A DNA stretch of 64,000 bases from Spongiihabitans sp965206355 (GCA_965206355.1 OZ242212.1:2294001-2358000); one strand, 5' to 3'. Counted from the stretch's first letter, positions 19,007 through 28,078 are shown. Numbers and translations: made by a program. Notes: generated by a model not told the origin, from the letters alone.

Positions 19007-19453
19007 AACCGCCTCCGTACATTAGCCGCCCTATCAGGCCTCGTACGCCCTCCATATATTGAAATAGTTCAGCGACCTCATTCTGACTTAACACAACGGG
19101 CAACCGAATTGGTTTTTTAGAACGTGCAGCCGATAGTTTGTCTACAACAGGTAAGTTCAGAACTTTTTTGTAGAGGAATACAATCGAATTCATCGCAAGA
19201 TTTTGTGATGACACCGAGTAATTTTTATTGAGCGCCATGTCAGATAAAAACGCCTCAATGTCTACTTTACCCAGCTCTTTGGGGTGCTTTTTATTATGGA
19301 AACGAATAAAAGCCAAAATCCACTTAACGTAAGTCTCTTCTGTACGAATAGCATAATGATAATATCGAAGAACCTCCCTCACCTGATCAATTAAACGCTT
19401 GGATTGAGGCTTAAAAAAAGCTTTTCTTCGAGTTTGTTAATGTAAGAGGACAT
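19006..19453 (-). pseudogene. intI: Integron integrase, frameshifted and truncated
   Basis: On the minus strand the reading frame from 19382 gives VREVLRYYHYAIRTEETYVK..FHNKKHPKELG..IEAFLS..LPVVLSQNEVAELFQYMEG..RLMYGGG, the N-terminal and core-binding part of an IntI-type tyrosine recombinase. The natural start is probably the ATG at 19453 (MSSYINKLEEK), which is one base out of frame; restoring one T in the T-run near 19413-19419 joins the two parts. Homology ends at ~19006 against the IS110 relic, so the catalytic C-terminal half (Arg, His and Tyr residues) is absent. The gene points away from the cassettes, as in a normal integron. Confidence 0.9.
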
Positions 19454-19687
19454 AGGGTAACTATTCCCTACCTTAGCTTGATTATCAAGATACAAGGAAT
19501 TATAGTCCATCTATGTCTATGGATTACAGGGAAAGTCTATTCCCGTTAATGACACGTTATGCTCTCTTATCGAAAATCATACCTCCACACTCTAATCTTT
19601 CAATTTCATCTATATCTTTTGAATGATAATTGTTATATCATGTATCTCTAAATATCGCATATCATTGAGAATAAAATTGGACTTAGT
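19454..19687. other. attI region of the integron
   Basis: This region lies between the integrase start and the first cassette gene. The recombination point is probably in acacGTTATGC with the G at 19556. Support: the first cassette ends with GCATAAC at 23334, the reverse complement of GTTATGC, as expected when a cassette's own two ends come from one circular attC. Cassette promoter boxes are not resolved. Confidence 0.7.
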
Positions 19688-21862
19688 ATGAATACTTTTT
19701 TAGAAGCCAAGCAAAAATTTGATCAACAATATTCTTCTAAAACAGAATTTGTAGCATTTCTTCCTGTAAACCTAAAGCTTTCAGAAACTTATGTTATAAA
19801 AAATAAAAAGGGGGAAACAAACGAAGAATATTATAAGTGGCAATTTTTTTATTCTTTGGTTCATTCAGGTTTGTATCAAAAAGACTATTTAGGTAGCGAA
19901 GTTTATTTTCCTAAAGGAAATAAAAATTCTGCTCCAATAAAATTCGATGGCGCTATTTTTGACAGTCCTGATTGGTTCGATTGGTATAAAAAATATCATA
20001 CAAATAAAGATCAAAATTCTTTAGATTGGCTTAGAAAGCACCTGCTAGGTGTTATTGAGTTTAAAAAAGAAAACTCAAAAGGTACTGAGATTGTATATAA
20101 CCAGCAGTTAAAGCCCGCTATTAAAGAATCTGAAAATGATTTTTGCTTAGGAGTCTTATACGATACTGGAAGGCTCTACTTATTTCAAAAAAAACAAAAT
20201 AGTTATCTACGGCTTGATGAATCTCTTAATCTTAAAGGAGCAAAAAGTACAACAAAGGACTTATCTTTACATCTAACTGATGCTTATTACAAAATTCCAT
20301 CCTTTGAACAACTAGAAAAAAAGATAACCCAGGTTAAAATTGATCGTTCAAAAAGAACAATTAATGATTTAGATATTGTTACAGGAATTTATAGCAAACA
20401 GCTAACTGATGGAATTTCAAGTATTTTAAGAACAATGGATAAGGTAGGAATGAAAAACCAACGAGGTTATGAAATTCTTATCCAAATAATGGCACTTAAA
20501 ATATTTGATGAAAAGCGTAGTATCAACAGCGTCCCAAATAAAAACTTAGATTTTTACAAAACGGAACAGGAAACAAATCAATTAAATTTACTTTTTTACA
20601 TTACCCGTGACGAAAAAAACCATACAAATTTAGGTGATGAAAGAATTCAAGAATTTATTCAGCGATTGAGAGAACTGTATAATGAAGCATCTGAGGAATA
20701 TCATTATATCTTAAAAAGAGATGATACAGAAACGATAAGTTGGAATAATCAAGTTCATATTCAAGCAATGAGTGAAATTGTCGAACAATTTCAAGATTAT
20801 AGCTTTGTTCTTTCTCATAAAACAGACCTTTATCAAATTGTTTTCTATAAATTTGCAAATGAGTTTTCTAAAGCTGACAAAGGACAGTTTATAACTCCTA
20901 TTCCGCTTATAGATTTTCTAGTTCAAATTGTAAATCCTCGAAATAGTGAAAAAATAATAGACCCTACAAGTGGCATTGCAGATTTTCTTTCAATTTCGTA
21001 TGTAAATTCTAAAAGCAAATTAGATGATAACAATATTTATGGTGTTGATAATGACGAGCAAATGATAATGCTTGCCCAATTAAATATGCTATTAAATGGT
21101 GATGGTAATGCAATACTAAAGCACCAACCAGATAAAGGTTCAATTACATGGAAGTTTGATGACAGAAATAACCTTGTAGAATTGCAACCCAAACTTCATA
21201 AAAAAGGCGAATGGAATAACTGGAAAGATCAAACAAAATTAAAAAAATTTGATGTTGTGCTAACTAACCCTCCATTCGGTGAGGACAGAAAGTGGGAACC
21301 CAAAACGAGTTTAGATAAAGAACAGGCTGAAATGTATGAGCTATGGGACGTTGCTAGAAGCGGAAAATGGATAGACCTAGGGCTTGTCTTTTTAGAAAAT
21401 TCTTATCGTATATTAAAAGATGAAGGAAGAATGGGAATTATCGTATCTAATTCAATCGCCTCTATTGATAGATGGAATAAAGCGCGTGAATGGCTCATGG
21501 ATAAAATGAGAATTGTCGCTTTATTTGATTTACCAGCTAATGTTTTTGCCGATACAGGTGTGAATACGACACTAATTGTAGCTTATAAGCCAAAAGAAAA
21601 AGAGTTAAAAAAAATACAAGAATCTAATTATGAGATTTTTGTACGAGACATTAAAAAAGTTGGTTACGAGGTAAGAACATCAAAAAGAGTTAAATTCTTT
21701 AACCCAATTTATAAGATTAATGAAACAACTTTTGAAATAGAACAGGATGATGAAGGGAGTCCTTTGGTTGATGAAGAATTCACCGAAAATATCTCTGAAT
21801 TTAAAAATTGGTGTCTAGGTCAAGAAAAAACATTACAAGATTTATTTATTGCGGATAAATAA
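19688..21862 (+). CDS. BcgI-like fused restriction-methylation subunit
   Basis: This 724-aa protein has an N-terminal nuclease-like region: FDGAIFDS near residue 97 and VIEFKKEN near 130 fit a PD-(D/E)xK active site of the HSDR_N type. An N6-adenine methyltransferase domain follows, with DPTSGIADFL (SAM motif I, ~residue 425) and VLTNPPFGED (catalytic motif IV, ~residue 524). Such nuclease-methylase fusions paired with a separate specificity protein are typical of BcgI-type (type IIB) systems. It is the first gene of the first cassette and is AT-rich. The recognition sequence is unknown. Confidence 0.8.
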   Translation: MNTFLEAKQKFDQQYSSKTEFVAFLPVNLKLSETYVIKNKKGETNEEYYKWQFFYSLVHSGLYQKDYLGSEVYFPKGNKNSAPIKFDGAIFDSPDWFDWYKKYHTNKDQNSLDWLRKHLLGVIEFKKENSKGTEIVYNQQLKPAIKESENDFCLGVLYDTGRLYLFQKKQNSYLRLDESLNLKGAKSTTKDLSLHLTDAYYKIPSFEQLEKKITQVKIDRSKRTINDLDIVTGIYSKQLTDGISSILRTMDKVGMKNQRGYEILIQIMALKIFDEKRSINSVPNKNLDFYKTEQETNQLNLLFYITRDEKNHTNLGDERIQEFIQRLRELYNEASEEYHYILKRDDTETISWNNQVHIQAMSEIVEQFQDYSFVLSHKTDLYQIVFYKFANEFSKADKGQFITPIPLIDFLVQIVNPRNSEKIIDPTSGIADFLSISYVNSKSKLDDNNIYGVDNDEQMIMLAQLNMLLNGDGNAILKHQPDKGSITWKFDDRNNLVELQPKLHKKGEWNNWKDQTKLKKFDVVLTNPPFGEDRKWEPKTSLDKEQAEMYELWDVARSGKWIDLGLVFLENSYRILKDEGRMGIIVSNSIASIDRWNKAREWLMDKMRIVALFDLPANVFADTGVNTTLIVAYKPKEKELKKIQESNYEIFVRDIKKVGYEVRTSKRVKFFNPIYKINETTFEIEQDDEGSPLVDEEFTENISEFKNWCLGQEKTLQDLFIADK

Positions 21863-21863
21863 A

Positions 21864-23339
21864 ATGCCTAATACAACCTATAAAGACATTATTAAAAATA
21901 AATTTATTTTAGCACCAAGTCAGATTTCAACGCTTAGCATTAAAAATAAAAATGTTCACTATGTCCGCGATCTTTTAAATAGAGAATTGAAAAACTCTGA
22001 TAAAGGTGAGGAAGTTGGATCTGTAAATTACATATCCAAGTCCATAAGATATTTTGTTAGAGCCAAAACACTACAAAAAGAATATTTTTTACCAGTCATT
22101 ACTAATGAGTCTGTAGTCCCAATTAGGCCACAGGTTTTTAAAAATATGAATTTAAGAGAGGGGGATATATTGCTCTCTAAAGATTCAAATATTGGTGAAG
22201 TCATTATTTTAGATAAAGATTATCCTAATCATACCTTGTCAGGTGCGATATATAAGCTACCCGTAGAAAAAAATAAATATTACTTGTTTGCTTTTTTAAA
22301 ACATGAATATTTTTTAAATCAATTAGATTTACTTGTTCCAAAAGGTTCAACTATAAGACATGCAAAAACTCTTTTTTTAGACTGTAAAATACCCTTCCCA
22401 ACTCAGAAAAATAAAGATGAAATAATCTCACACATAGAAATACTCACGCAAGCAATTATAAATAAAGAGAAAGAAATAAGAAGAAAGAGCCATAATATAT
22501 TTGATGATATTGAAGATGAATTACTAAAAAACCAAACAAACAAACGGTTTAATTATAATTTCCCAAATATAAAAAGACTAAAGGAATTAAATCGTATAAA
22601 TGCAGGTTTTTTTTCAGAATACTTTTTAAAAAACGAATTTTTGATAAAAAATTATATTAATGGCTTTAATAACATAAAAGACCTGGGTTTTAATATCAGT
22701 AGAGGGCAAAATCTGCAAGAGTCTTGTATTGGTAAAAGTCTTCATTCAAAGGTATATAAAAATGGTTTTTACACTGTAATCAAACCTAAGCATTTAACAG
22801 TTTATGGCACTTCATTTTCACAAGAATACCTTGGTAATGCTAAGAGCCTTAAAACCTTAAAGAAAGGTGACATAATATTTGGAGCTGAAGGCTTTGAAAA
22901 AGGCAGGTCAATAGTTATCATGGAAGATAGAGAAGAAACTATCACCAATATACATGGAATTACTATAAATCATATAACAGGGGATATGAAGCTATCTATT
23001 TTTGTAAAATGTTTTTTAGATTATTTGAAAAAAATTAAGTTAATTGACATCTATGCAGTAGGTGGAAATGGTGGTAGCTTGGCAATGAAGTACTGGGATA
23101 TTATTCCTTTCCCAAGATTTCCAGAAAAAAAACAAAGTGATATTGTCGCTTTATACAGCAATCCGTCTAAAAATATTGCTAATTTTGATTGTAGTGATTT
23201 TTTAGAAGAAGATCAAAAGTGGAATCAAAAAGTAGGAATTATTGAATTAGATAGTTCAGTAAAGCAATTAAAGCAAAGATTAAATAAAATATTGAATCAA
23301 ATTGTCAATGATGAAGAGGTGAATTTAAAAATAGCATAA
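21864..23339 (+). CDS. Restriction-modification specificity subunit (HsdS/BcgIB-like)
   Basis: This 491-aa protein begins two nt after the methylase-nuclease stop. Two target-recognition domains are separated by a Lys/Glu-rich helical linker (ILTQAIINKEKEIRRKS, ~residues 195-215). The second domain includes KKGDIIFGAEGFEKGRS and ends GGNGGSLAMKYWDIIPFPRFP, typical of HsdS. A C-terminal helix (VKQLKQRLNKILNQI) completes the pattern. It should give the BcgI-like enzyme its sequence specificity. I prefer the ATG at 21864 to an upstream TTG. Confidence 0.82.
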   Translation: MPNTTYKDIIKNKFILAPSQISTLSIKNKNVHYVRDLLNRELKNSDKGEEVGSVNYISKSIRYFVRAKTLQKEYFLPVITNESVVPIRPQVFKNMNLREGDILLSKDSNIGEVIILDKDYPNHTLSGAIYKLPVEKNKYYLFAFLKHEYFLNQLDLLVPKGSTIRHAKTLFLDCKIPFPTQKNKDEIISHIEILTQAIINKEKEIRRKSHNIFDDIEDELLKNQTNKRFNYNFPNIKRLKELNRINAGFFSEYFLKNEFLIKNYINGFNNIKDLGFNISRGQNLQESCIGKSLHSKVYKNGFYTVIKPKHLTVYGTSFSQEYLGNAKSLKTLKKGDIIFGAEGFEKGRSIVIMEDREETITNIHGITINHITGDMKLSIFVKCFLDYLKKIKLIDIYAVGGNGGSLAMKYWDIIPFPRFPEKKQSDIVALYSNPSKNIANFDCSDFLEEDQKWNQKVGIIELDSSVKQLKQRLNKILNQIVNDEEVNLKIA

Positions 23340-23391
23340 CAATAAAATCCAGCGGACGCAAAAAGACGCGCCGCTGATTATGGCGTTAGAG
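23334..23391. repeat. attC site 1
   Basis: GCATAAC (R'') and GCGTTAG (R') bound an imperfect palindrome with arms CCAGCGGACGC and GCCGCTG. It overlaps the stop codon of the specificity gene. Length about 58 bp. Confidence 0.9.
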
Positions 23392-23666
23392 CCATTAAAG
23401 AAATATCAATTAATGTTTAGTCCTCAGGAAACGGAAATAAAATACAAAAAACAAACTCAACAAATTCACTGAGGGATTCAGAAGTTCTCAAAGAAACACA
23501 GCAACAAAAAAGGCGGCTTGTGAGCAAAAAAATTCGTTCATACATCATTAACAGCCTAATGGCGGTAGCGTGCTCAGCGCCACGGATTTATTCTGTGATA
23601 ACATAAACACTGTAACTCTAACAAATCATTCCAGCCGACCGCTAACGCGGCGGCTGAATTCAAACG
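23384..23666 (+). other. Integron cassette 2, no convincing gene
   Basis: This 283-bp cassette is nearly identical over ~182 bp to the truncated last cassette (29205-29389). Only short frames are present: one of 19 codons starting at 23413 (MFSPQETEIKYKK) and one of 28 codons with a GTG start at 23521 (SKKIRSYIINSLMAVAC) preceded by an AGGCGG-like site. Either a small peptide, a non-coding RNA or no product is possible. Confidence 0.6.
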
Positions 23667-23672
23667 TTATGT
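23616..23672. repeat. attC site 2
   Basis: CTCTAAC (R'') and GTTATGT (R') with core TAACAAATCATTCCAGCCG and stem arms CAGCCG / CGGCTG. It is almost identical to attC sites 4 and 6. Confidence 0.93.
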
Positions 23673-23691
23673 GTCTGAAAGGAGATAAATA

Positions 23692-23952
23692 ATGAAACGC
23701 ATGATGAAGATTGTAGCTTTCTTGTCTGTAGTACTCTGGATTAACCCAGCATTTGCTATAGACCCTTGTAATTGTCATGGTTACGCCGGTCCAGGTGGTC
23801 CATGCTATGACGGACCGGGAGGCCCAGCCTATGATGGCCCTGGTGGCCCTGCATACGATGGCCCAGGAGGACCATGTTACTCAGGTCCTGGAGGACCAGA
23901 ATACTCAGGTCCAGGTGGCACAGGAGAAAATTGCCCTAGTGTTTGCAGGTAA
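23692..23952 (+). CDS. Secreted Gly-Pro-rich repeat peptide
   Basis: This 86-aa protein has a strong ribosome site (aaaggagataaataatg), an N-terminal signal peptide (MKRMMKIVAFLSVVLWINPAFA) and a mature part made of ~8-residue repeats of the type YDGPGGPA or YSGPGGPE. Cysteines occur at both ends (DPCNCHG, NCPSVCR) and within two repeats. It should be exported to the periplasm or beyond. I recognise no characterised family; glycine-proline repeats suggest a structural or aggregating role, which is inference. It is the only gene of cassette 3. Confidence 0.8.
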   Translation: MKRMMKIVAFLSVVLWINPAFAIDPCNCHGYAGPGGPCYDGPGGPAYDGPGGPAYDGPGGPCYSGPGGPEYSGPGGTGENCPSVCR

Positions 23953-23963
23953 GAATATATCAA

Positions 23964-24052
23964 CACACAACAAGGCAAATGCACTCGGACAGCAAAAAGC
24001 GCCGCTCGTTCCTCGCTCTGCTTTTTGCTGCCGGTGATTTGCGACGTTAGAA
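23964..24052. repeat. attC site 3 (long form)
   Basis: R'' CACACAAC and R' GTTAGAA enclose an ~89-bp site with long arms (ACTCGGACAGCAAAAAGC and GCTTTTTGCTGCCGGTGA). Confidence 0.9.
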
Positions 24053-24064
24053 CTCATAAGAATA

Positions 24065-24394
24065 ATGATGAAGAAACTACATATTGCAATTTCTACAAAT
24101 AAGATAAACGAGACAATAAACGAGTACACTATTCGCCTAGGTGTCGAACCGTGTCTATTTGTTCCGAACGAATACACATTATGGAGAATGGACTCGCTGA
24201 ATGTATCGATTCGCCAAGATTCTTCTTGTACTCCTGGAGACCTTCGACATTTAGGTTGGGAATACGATTCCGCTGAAGAGTTTAGCCAAGATACTGATGT
24301 AAACGGAATTATTTGGGAACATTTTAATGCTCAACAACAAGCTGACGAAATTAACGAACTATGGCCAGAAATAAATTATCAACCAGCCGATTGA
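24065..24394 (+). CDS. VOC/glyoxalase-like small cassette protein, copy 1
   Basis: This 109-aa protein begins MMKKLHIAISTNKINETI. Its pattern (short beta strand, helix, RLGVEPCLFVPNEYTLWR, SLNVSIRQ) resembles a half-module of the vicinal-oxygen-chelate fold. A metal site is not obvious. It is ~93% identical by eye to the gene at 27749. The role is unknown. Confidence 0.75.
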   Translation: MMKKLHIAISTNKINETINEYTIRLGVEPCLFVPNEYTLWRMDSLNVSIRQDSSCTPGDLRHLGWEYDSAEEFSQDTDVNGIIWEHFNAQQQADEINELWPEINYQPAD

Positions 24395-24452
24395 GTTCTA
24401 ACAAATCATTCCAGCCGACCGCTAACACGACGGCTGAATTTAGACGTTAGCT
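24395..24452. repeat. attC site 4
   Basis: R'' GTTCTAAC and R' GTTAGCT with the shared core TAACAAATCATTCCAGCCG; arm variant CTAACACGACGGCTG. Confidence 0.93.
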
Positions 24453-24534
24453 GCTTCAAAATATAGCCCGTCTCAACTATTGACATTTCTTAATAAAATG
24501 AATACTATAAGTAGCATTCGTAAAGGGAATATTA

Positions 24535-26241
24535 ATGCAAGCAGTTGAGCGGTATAGCCATGTAGAATCAAGAAAACAAGAAGGCGCACACTATACGCCA
24601 GCGGTTTTTTCTGATTTTATATCTGAAAATATCATTTTCAATGCAAGCCTCAAAAAATCCGTAAGAATAGTTGATCCAGCGGTTGGGGATGGCGAATTAC
24701 TTATAAGTTTGATAAAAGCTTTAAAAAATCAATCCTTCAATGATATTGATGTTTACGGCTTTGATACAAATCCTGATTCGATTGAAATCACTAGAAATAG
24801 ATTAAAAACATTCTACCCAGAAATTGCACCAACATTACAAAATAAAGACTTTTTACAAGTTTGTATAGAAAAAGGCAATCTATCTGATTCGCAGGATTTA
24901 TTTTATTCAAGTGATATACCAAATTTTGACTTGTTAATAGCAAATCCTCCATATATACGGACACAAGTTTTAGGTGCAGAGCAAGCACAGCTATTAAGTA
25001 AAAACTTTGGTTTAAAAGGACGTGTCGATATTTATCAAGCATTTTTAGTTGCAATGAAATCAGTCTTAAAACCAGATGGTGTTGCTGGTGTGATTGTGTC
25101 TAATCGCTTTCTAACAACTAAAGGGGCAGGGAAATTCAGGGAAACTATTCATAATCAATATTCAATTAAAGGAATATGGGATTTCGGCGACACTAAAGTT
25201 TTTGAAGCTGCTGTTTTACCAGCGGTGATGATTCTTACCCCCCAAAACAAACAAAGAAATTCCAATATTCCTTTTTCATCTATTTACATGGCAGATAGTG
25301 AAAATTATGAAGGAGGCATTCCTTGTGTTGAAAGCCAAATGCAAGCCCTAAAACATGATGGTGTTGTTTCTTCAAAACAAGGAAATTATTGCGTTAAAAA
25401 TGGGTATTTAACATTTGATTCAAGTCCGTCTGATTTGTGGAGGCTTCAAGATTCGACATCTGAAAAATGGCTTGATATGGTCGAATCTAAGACTTGGTGC
25501 TTATTTAAAGATATAGGAAAAGTTCGAGTTGGCGTAAAAACAACTGCTGACAATGTTTTTATCCGATCAGATTGGAAAAATGAAGTTGGATATGAGCCTG
25601 AGTTATTGCGACCATTAACAACGCATCATGTTGCTGGCAGATTTAAGTGTAATGAAAACGCAAAAAAGGCAATTCTTTATACCCATACCATTGTAGATGG
25701 GAAAAGAGATACATTTAAAATGAATCAGTTCCCACTTTCTAAACGCTATCTTGAAAAAAATAAAGAGCAACTTAGTAGTCGGAAGTATGTGATTAAAGCA
25801 AATAGAAGCTGGTTTGAAATATGGGTTCCACAAAACCCTTCATTTTGGAAGCAGGAAAAAGTAATCTTTCGTGATATTAGCGAACGCCCAACATTCTGGC
25901 TGGATAAAGAAGGAACTGTTGTAAATGGAGATTGTTATTGGTTGTTACGCGATAATAAAGAAATGCCTGATGATATTTTATGGCTAATATTGGCTATAGC
26001 AAATTCATGTTTTATAGAAAAATTTTATGATATAAAATTTCAGAATAAACTGTACTCAAATAGACGGAGGTTTATTACTCAGTATGTTGAGCAATTCCCT
26101 GTGCCAAATCCACATCATATAGAATCTAAAGCATTAATTACTTTGGCTAAAAAATGCTACAAAGAAACGGACATTAAAAAACAAATTATTATCGAAAATG
26201 AAATTGATGAAATAGTTTGGTCGGTTTTTAATGTTGCATAA
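24535..26241 (+). CDS. Type II DNA adenine methyltransferase
   Basis: This 568-aa N6-adenine methyltransferase has the SAM motif VDPAVGDGELLISL (~residue 45) and catalytic LLIANPPYIRTQ (~residue 138), with a C-terminal target-recognition region (FRDISERPTFWLDKEG, NRRRFITQYVEQFPVP) like Eco57I/TaqI-class enzymes. It protects host DNA from the restriction enzyme encoded convergently at 26252. An AAGGGAAT ribosome site precedes the ATG. Confidence 0.9.
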   Translation: MQAVERYSHVESRKQEGAHYTPAVFSDFISENIIFNASLKKSVRIVDPAVGDGELLISLIKALKNQSFNDIDVYGFDTNPDSIEITRNRLKTFYPEIAPTLQNKDFLQVCIEKGNLSDSQDLFYSSDIPNFDLLIANPPYIRTQVLGAEQAQLLSKNFGLKGRVDIYQAFLVAMKSVLKPDGVAGVIVSNRFLTTKGAGKFRETIHNQYSIKGIWDFGDTKVFEAAVLPAVMILTPQNKQRNSNIPFSSIYMADSENYEGGIPCVESQMQALKHDGVVSSKQGNYCVKNGYLTFDSSPSDLWRLQDSTSEKWLDMVESKTWCLFKDIGKVRVGVKTTADNVFIRSDWKNEVGYEPELLRPLTTHHVAGRFKCNENAKKAILYTHTIVDGKRDTFKMNQFPLSKRYLEKNKEQLSSRKYVIKANRSWFEIWVPQNPSFWKQEKVIFRDISERPTFWLDKEGTVVNGDCYWLLRDNKEMPDDILWLILAIANSCFIEKFYDIKFQNKLYSNRRRFITQYVEQFPVPNPHHIESKALITLAKKCYKETDIKKQIIIENEIDEIVWSVFNVA

Positions 26242-26251
26242 TAAACAATAG

Positions 26252-27352
26252 TTATGGGTTAAAGACAGATTGCCCCTGAATATCTTCAAAAAACCCCATT
26301 GGTATTGACCGCTGACATTTATAACTTTCTTCTGCTATATAGGTAAAGTGTAAGCCAAGCTTACTTCCCTGACATAATACAGCTCCTTCAACTATGTTGC
26401 TTTTTGCATTGGTAAGAGCAATAAAGTAACGCATGTTTCTAGTTGTAAAACCTCTACAATCTGGAACTTCAAGTTCAAATTCTGGGCTGAATTTACCTAA
26501 ATCAACCGTTGGTGAGTCTTGAATTTTAACCTCCAAAGCTTGATTGCGAAGATCAGGATAACCACCCGCAAGTAACTCATCATCCCTAATACTATAGCCA
26601 AGTGCATCGGCAAATATTTCTTCCAGCATTTGACCTCTATTTTTAGTTGCCGCTGGTGCAATATTTCTACCAATTATTTTGTCTATGACAATATCCTTAA
26701 TTATGGAAAGTGGTAGCAATGACTCAGAAGTTGGTTGGTCGTGAATGCTAAAACGTGATAGGTTTTTTAAATTAAGTTTATGCCCAATGGCATCATCATA
26801 AAATAATATTGAACTTGGCTCCTCCAACACGAGCCGTCGCAATGTTGAGGAAATAATCAGTTGATTTTTTATTGTAGGTTTACCAAACTCACCAAATTTA
26901 TTTACAATGTATTCAGGTGTTAGTACTGCAATAGCAGAAATAATGTGATTATCTGGATCAACTTTTACCAAAACAAATCGAACCTCACCAGACTGAAGAG
27001 TTTCACCATTTGAATATTGGACCTGAACAGATTCAGATGACGGGTTTCTATTCCAAACTTGAAGGTTATAGGATTTTCCAGTTGTTACGATATATGTATC
27101 GACATATTCTAAAAGAATTTTGGGAACACCTTTTGGCGGAATTACATCATAAATATTATTATTTGCAGTTTCTGGTGGTTCAAAATTAATTAATTGATCA
27201 GCTACCAACTTGCGAATATTTGAACCATCTGTTCTGGATTTTCCTGTTAGAACAAATTTTGTGTTTATCAATGATTCAAGTTTTATTGCCAGATTTTCTA
27301 AAGAGGTTAAAAGGCTCTTGTTACTTGGTGGTATTTTTAATCTTGCATCCAT
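26252..27352 (-). CDS. Putative type II restriction endonuclease
   Basis: This 366-aa protein lies tail-to-tail with the methyltransferase and 5 nt after the controller gene. A PD-(D/E)xK-like motif is visible: GGYPDLRNQALEVKIQ (~residues 262-277), preceded by a helix with a conserved Glu (MLEEIFADALGYS). I do not recognise a named enzyme, but the position in a C-R-M set and the motif make restriction activity likely. The target sequence is unknown. Confidence 0.78.
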   Translation of the reverse strand: MDARLKIPPSNKSLLTSLENLAIKLESLINTKFVLTGKSRTDGSNIRKLVADQLINFEPPETANNNIYDVIPPKGVPKILLEYVDTYIVTTGKSYNLQVWNRNPSSESVQVQYSNGETLQSGEVRFVLVKVDPDNHIISAIAVLTPEYIVNKFGEFGKPTIKNQLIISSTLRRLVLEEPSSILFYDDAIGHKLNLKNLSRFSIHDQPTSESLLPLSIIKDIVIDKIIGRNIAPAATKNRGQMLEEIFADALGYSIRDDELLAGGYPDLRNQALEVKIQDSPTVDLGKFSPEFELEVPDCRGFTTRNMRYFIALTNAKSNIVEGAVLCQGSKLGLHFTYIAEESYKCQRSIPMGFFEDIQGQSVFNP

Positions 27353-27357
27353 ATAAA

Positions 27358-27588
27358 TTACTTCGAGTTATCGGTTAATAAAGTAGGTACGTCTACATTT
27401 AAAGCAAAAGCCAAAACTTCTAATGAGCTTAATGTTACATTCCGTTCACCACGTTCAACCGCCCCAACATAAGTACGATGAAGTCCACATTTATCGGCAA
27501 GCTCTTCCTGTGATAAGTTCATATCGCTGCGAAGCTTTTTGATGTTATTAGATAATGTTTTTGTTAAAACTAGGCTTGGTTTTCTCAT
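27358..27588 (-). CDS. XRE-type controller protein of the RM system
   Basis: This 76-aa protein is almost entirely a Cro/C1-type helix-turn-helix (LSQEELADKCGLHRTYVGAVERGERN). Its size and location directly upstream of the restriction gene are those of C-proteins, which delay restriction until methylation is established. Repeated sequences upstream (27594-27622) may be its operator. Confidence 0.88.
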   Translation of the reverse strand: MRKPSLVLTKTLSNNIKKLRSDMNLSQEELADKCGLHRTYVGAVERGERNVTLSSLEVLAFALNVDVPTLLTDNSK

Positions 27589-27593
27589 GTGAG

Positions 27594-27622
27594 TATGATA
27601 AGTATTATGATGCTTATAAGTA
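27594..27622 (-). promoter_or_regulatory. Possible operator of the controller protein
   Basis: The sequence has two related arms, tatgataagta and tatgatgcttataagta, the second containing the palindrome CTTATAAG. They lie 6-34 bp upstream of the controller start codon, as expected for C-boxes. Confidence 0.4.
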
Positions 27623-27645
27623 TACAGACTATTAGTAGCAAAAAA

Positions 27646-27736
27646 GCAGCTAACAAATAGCTCCAGCGGACAGTTAAAAGCGGCGTTTCGCTACGCTACA
27701 CTCTGCTTTTAACTGCCGCTGAGCAAGGCGTTAGAA
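27646..27736. repeat. attC site 5 (long form)
   Basis: R'' GCAGCTAAC and R' GTTAGAA enclose a ~91-bp site with long arms (CAGCGGACAGTTAAAAGC and GCTTTTAACTGCCGCTG). Confidence 0.92.
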
Positions 27737-27748
27737 CTCATAAGAATA

Positions 27749-28078
27749 ATGATGAAGAAACTACATATTGCAATTTCTACAAATAAGATAAACGAGACAA
27801 TAAACAATCACACCATTCGCCTAGGTGTCGAACCGTGTCTATTTGTTCCGAACGAATACGCATTATGGAGAACGGACTCGCTGAATGTATCGATTCGCCA
27901 AGATTCTTCTTGTACTCTTGGAGACCTTCGATATTTAGGTTGGGAAGATGATTCCGCTGAAGAATTTAGCCAAGATACTGACGTAAACGGAGTTATTTGG
28001 GAATATTTTAATGCTCAACAACAAGCTGACGAAATTAACGAACTATGGCCAGAAATAAATTATCAGTCAGCAGATTGA
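27749..28078 (+). CDS. VOC/glyoxalase-like small cassette protein, copy 2
   Basis: This is the second 109-aa copy, near-identical to the product at 24065; differences include NNHTIRLG for NEYTIRLG and EDDSAEEF for EYDSAEEF. Both cassettes are exactly 400 bp and share the same attC type, so this is a cassette duplication or repeated capture followed by slight divergence. Confidence 0.75.
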   Translation: MMKKLHIAISTNKINETINNHTIRLGVEPCLFVPNEYALWRTDSLNVSIRQDSSCTLGDLRYLGWEDDSAEEFSQDTDVNGVIWEYFNAQQQADEINELWPEINYQSAD

